In this document: piece by piece, positions 63,770 through 64,000 of the stretch
Layout: each line of letters starts with the position of its first letter
Position numbering within the stretch: position 1 is the stretch's first letter
Assembly (NCBI RefSeq): GCF_040954645.1
Contig: NC_092811.1
Location: 117,811,343-117,875,342, forward strand
DNA length: 64,000 nucleotides
Origin: Diabrotica undecimpunctata
Lineage: Eukaryota; Arthropoda; Insecta; Coleoptera; Chrysomelidae
Reading direction: 5' to 3'
The notes under the pieces: model-generated
Databases searched by the model: none
Told to the model about the DNA's origin: nothing
What the model saw: the letters and a program-made list of their open reading frames with translations, nothing else
Made by a program: the position numbers and the translations under genes

Positions 63770-64000
63770 CTATGGTGAGTCTTTTGTACACAAATTCTTT
63801 GCAAACGCTGATTTCCTTTTATACTCTGTATCACTTGCTCTCATGAGGAACCAACAGTAATCTCCCATCATTGCTGAATCCCATCTTCCCTGGTAGCGTT
63901 GCTCCATTGTGAGAATATCCTGGTGGAACCTTTCTCTTATTTTTAGAGACATGCGACAGCCCATTTTGGAGTAATTTTTAAGTAGTTCTTTTACAACATT
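63770..64000 (-). CDS. C-terminal part of an uncharacterised insect protein family
   Basis: The minus-strand frame runs in from beyond the window and ends at 63770: LLKNYSKMGCRMSLKI, then RERFHQDILTMEQRYQGRWD, SAMMGDYCWFLMRASDTEYK and RKS. I recognise the ERFHQDI..ME.RYQG.W...M..DYCW.L pattern from a family of uncharacterised arthropod proteins often found in many copies. In the copies I recall, a segment (about 20 residues, ending SDEHGE) stands between MSLKI and RFHQDI; here it is missing. AATAAA occurs about 45 bp after the stop on the minus strand. It may be a decayed repeat-borne copy or a gene end. Confidence 0.5.
   Translation of the reverse strand, partial: NVVKELLKNYSKMGCRMSLKIRERFHQDILTMEQRYQGRWDSAMMGDYCWFLMRASDTEYKRKSAFAKNLCTKDSP

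Noticed and set aside
1..64000. CRISPR array, prokaryotic operon or tRNA/rRNA gene
   Set aside because: No spaced short direct repeats with unique spacers, no ribosome binding sites or gene clusters, and no tRNA cloverleaf found; the content is typical of an arthropod nuclear genome.

Overview
The window looks like a repeat-rich nuclear segment from an arthropod, most likely an insect and possibly a beetle. The DNA is strongly AT-rich. It is packed with decayed non-LTR retrotransposons and several DNA-transposon superfamilies common in insects (Tc1/mariner, piggyBac, PIF/Harbinger, hAT). There are long (TA)n microsatellites, and there is no operon-like structure, rRNA or tRNA. I see no confident complete host gene. 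Three short pieces may be host or element exons: 6365-6480, 47201-47385 and 63770-64000.

Most coding signal comes from non-LTR (LINE) reverse transcriptases of an RTE-like type: AP endonuclease, then RT, then a C-terminal region ending in a GRPRxRW-like motif, with no RNase H and with simple-repeat 3' tails. I use working names for recognisable subfamilies. RT-A has an ATG-repeat tail (36438-38357, plus copies at 8387, 9212-10740, 14746-15150, 12620-13165 and 15826-16745). RT-C has an AAG-repeat tail (34460-38420 interrupted, 13166-13490, 34010-34440, 56737-56860, 59003-59320). RT-D ends in GGCAC plus an AAG repeat and is the commonest. RT-F, G, H, I and K are further groups. Two Jockey/R1-superfamily elements with a different architecture lie at 11390-12560 and 21108-22847, and a third Jockey-like one at 34806-35710.

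Layout. 0-16.7 kb: LINE fragments, (TA)n arrays and a CTTCT pentamer array inside an RT-A copy. 16.7-20 kb: a PIF/Harbinger-derived MITE and a 386-bp tandem repeat. 20-30 kb: endonuclease and RT fragments with an R1-like insertion. 30-34 kb: a Tc1 element and a piggyBac relic interrupted by RT-D. 34-38.4 kb: a nest in which RT-C carries a Jockey-like insertion and, in its tail, the youngest-looking element of the window (RT-A with a 636-codon open frame). 39-43.5 kb: RT-H copies, a foldback insertion and RT-D-like pieces. 43.6-48.3 kb: a mariner-type transposase, a 34-bp palindrome and a cysteine-rich exon with a degenerate repeat downstream. 48-64 kb: RT-K and RT-F ends, Tc1 and hAT transposases, RT-G, RT-I and RT-D copies, and the end of an uncharacterised protein family.

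The genes do not work together as a system; the window is a stratigraphy of insertions. The informative parts are boundaries where target-site duplications are readable, places where coding sequence seeded a satellite, and small structured elements I could not assign to a known family. Coordinates of decayed elements are approximate unless a duplication defines them.
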